From: Sediminivirga luteola
GTDB lineage: Bacteria > Actinomycetota > Actinomycetes > Actinomycetales > Brevibacteriaceae
Assembly (NCBI RefSeq): GCF_014639315.1
Contig: NZ_BMFY01000001.1
Span: forward strand, 248,001 to 312,000
Direction of reading: 5' to 3'
DNA length: 64,000 nt
Part shown: piece after piece, positions 62,749 to 64,000 of the stretch
How the letters are laid out: the number at the start of each line of letters is the position of its first letter
How positions within the stretch are numbered: the first letter of the stretch is position 1
Position numbers and translations under genes: made by a program
The notes under the pieces: model-generated
Seen by the model: only the letters and a program-made list of their open reading frames with translations
Told to the model about the DNA's origin: nothing
Database searches by the model: none

Positions 62749-64000
62749 TCAGCTGCCCTGCAGGGTGACGCTCAGCTGCTGCTCCTGACCGTCCCTGACC
62801 ACCGTGATGGTCACGTCCTGCCCGATGCGCAGGGAACGGATGAGGGCTTGCAGGGAGATGGCGTTGTTGATCTGGACATCGTCCACCGCGATGATGTGGT
62901 CTCCCGCTTGGATCCCGCCCTGCTCGGCCGCGGAGCCGGGATCCACCTGGCCGACCTCCGCGGAGCCACGGGTGATGCCGCCGGACTCCACCGACGAGGA
63001 CGTCAGGGTGATGCCCAGCGCCGGGTGCTCGGCGGTGCCGGTCTCGATCAGCTGGTCCGCGATGGTCACGGCGCTCGTGATCGGGATGGCGAAGCCGATG
63101 CCGATCGACCCGGCCTGGCCGCCGCTGGGACCGCCCTGCTGCAGGTTCGCGATCGAGGAGTTCACCCCGATCACCTCGCCCTGGCTGTTGATCAGCGGGC
63201 CGCCGGAGTTACCCGGGTTGATGGCGGCATCGGTCTGGATCGCGTTGGTGATGGTCGTCGCGATGTCATCGCTGCTCGGGTCCTCACCCAGGTTCTGGGT
63301 GGTGACCGGGCGGTTGAGCGCGGAGACGATGCCGGTGGTGACGGTGTCGGCCAGGCCCAGGGGGTTGCCGAGGGCCATGACCGGATCGCCCACCCGGATG
63401 GCGGAGGAATCGCCCACCGGCAGCGGTGCGAAGCCGTCGGGGACCTGGCTGAGCTCGAGCACCGCGACGTCGGTGTTCGGGTCCCGGCCCGTGATCTGGG
63501 CCGGCACGGTGCTGCCGTCGTTGAAAGCGACCAGCACCTCGCCCCCGGCGGTGTCGGCCGGGGCGACGACGTGGCTGTTGGTGACCACGTGTCCCTGATC
63601 GTCGTAGAGGAAACCGGAGCCCTGGCCCTGCAGCTGCCCGTCGACGCCCACCTGGATCGCGACGACGCTCTGCGAGGCCTGCTCGGCGATGGCGCTCCAG
63701 TCCGGTGCGTCGGCGACGGCGACCGGCGCCTCCTGCTCTGCCTGGGTCGTCTCCGGCTCCGCGGTGCTGTCCATCAGGGCGGCCACGCCGATGCTCGCCC
63801 CGGCCGTCACGAGTGCCGTGAGCACGACCGCCACGATGAGGGCGAGCCAGCCGGGCCCGCGCCGCTTCTCCCGCGTCGCCGGCTGCGGTTCGGCGCCGGG
63901 TCCCCCGAAGGAGCCGGAGGATCCCGGGGCCGGGGCGGAACCGGAGTAGGCTGTGCCGGCGCCGCCAGGCCCGGCCGGAGGCGGAGAGGAGCTAGCCGGC
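62749..64000 (-). CDS. HtrA/DegP-type serine protease with PDZ domain (5' end outside window)
   Basis: A membrane-anchored trypsin-like protease, open at the window edge. From the N side: a Pro/Gly/Ser-rich cytoplasmic part, a membrane helix (WLALIVAVVLTALVTAGASIG), then the protease with His in VVTNSHVVAP, Asp in RDPNTDVAVLEL and Ser in AINPGNSGGPLIN. A C-terminal PDZ domain follows (GSAEVGQVDPGSAAEQGGIQAGDHIIAV). It probably degrades misfolded proteins outside the membrane. The frame runs without a stop to base 64000, so the start codon is beyond the window. It fits with the Psp genes as envelope quality control. Confidence 0.93.
   Translation of the reverse strand, partial: PASSSPPPAGPGGAGTAYSGSAPAPGSSGSFGGPGAEPQPATREKRRGPGWLALIVAVVLTALVTAGASIGVAALMDSTAEPETTQAEQEAPVAVADAPDWSAIAEQASQSVVAIQVGVDGQLQGQGSGFLYDDQGHVVTNSHVVAPADTAGGEVLVAFNDGSTVPAQITGRDPNTDVAVLELSQVPDGFAPLPVGDSSAIRVGDPVMALGNPLGLADTVTTGIVSALNRPVTTQNLGEDPSSDDIATTITNAIQTDAAINPGNSGGPLINSQGEVIGVNSSIANLQQGGPSGGQAGSIGIGFAIPITSAVTIADQLIETGTAEHPALGITLTSSSVESGGITRGSAEVGQVDPGSAAEQGGIQAGDHIIAVDDVQINNAISLQALIRSLRIGQDVTITVVRDGQEQQLSVTLQGS

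Overview
The window is a 64 kb stretch of high-GC chromosome from an actinobacterium, most likely in or near the Micrococcales. Support comes from the conserved order yceD-rpmF-rnc-mutM-smc-ftsY, the amt-glnK pair beside ffh, the rpsP-khpA-rimM-trmD-rplS-lepB-rnhB block, a zinc-free L32, a GroEL ending in a GGMGF-type tail with paired CIRCE operators, the actinobacterial DUF3263 and DUF2469 proteins, and a pspA-pspAA-htpX-pspAB operon. I see no transposase, integrase, phage gene or CRISPR array. The genus cannot be fixed from this sequence alone.

Layout. 1-18.6 kb is core: ribosomal proteins, RNase III, MutM, SMC, both SRP GTPases (FtsY, Ffh), ammonium transport with its PII protein, tRNA/rRNA maturation (TrmD, RimM), two signal peptidases I and RNase HII. 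18.6-31.3 kb is accessory: a TetR/hydrolase pair with a clear operator, two stacked LacI regulators divergent from an odd operon (a degenerate ABC ATPase, a DUF4032 kinase-like protein and an SDR), a fused trehalose synthase/phosphatase, a membrane Ser/Thr kinase and a DsbA-like thioredoxin. A tRNA-Thr(UGU) with a strong terminator follows at 31.7 kb.

32.0-40.7 kb holds the most interesting locus. It is a tightly coupled operon of a complete glucitol-family PTS (EIIC, EIIBC, EIIA, GutM), a homoserine-dehydrogenase-like/SAF protein resembling DRL (the second type of DXP reductoisomerase), and E1alpha, E1beta and E2 of an acetoin/pyruvate-dehydrogenase-type complex. A SorC-type regulator lies convergent to it. 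I infer a catabolic route for a branched C5 polyol such as 2-C-methyl-D-erythritol: PTS uptake to MEP, oxidation to DXP by running the DXR reaction backwards, then acetoin-dehydrogenase-like thiolytic cleavage to acetyl-CoA and glyceraldehyde 3-phosphate. This is inference from gene content and chemistry. I know of no description of it.

40.8-57.3 kb mixes a DtxR/MntR-type regulator, an SGNH hydrolase, an amidohydrolase, a ThrE-type exporter, uracil-DNA glycosylase, a hydroxyisobutyrate-type dehydrogenase with an aldehyde dehydrogenase, groEL, a TauE permease, MoaE, and a glutamine-synthetase-like ligase paired with a possible papain-like protein. 57.4-64 kb, all on the minus strand, carries MoaD, MoaA, the Psp envelope-stress operon, a solitary WXG100 protein, a DUF1801 protein and the 3' part of an HtrA-type protease gene.

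Two dispersed palindromic repeat families occupy intergenic spaces: one built on a 19-bp period (four loci) and one of about 60 bp (two loci). One 19-bp array lies directly behind a decayed duplicate of part of the E2 gene.
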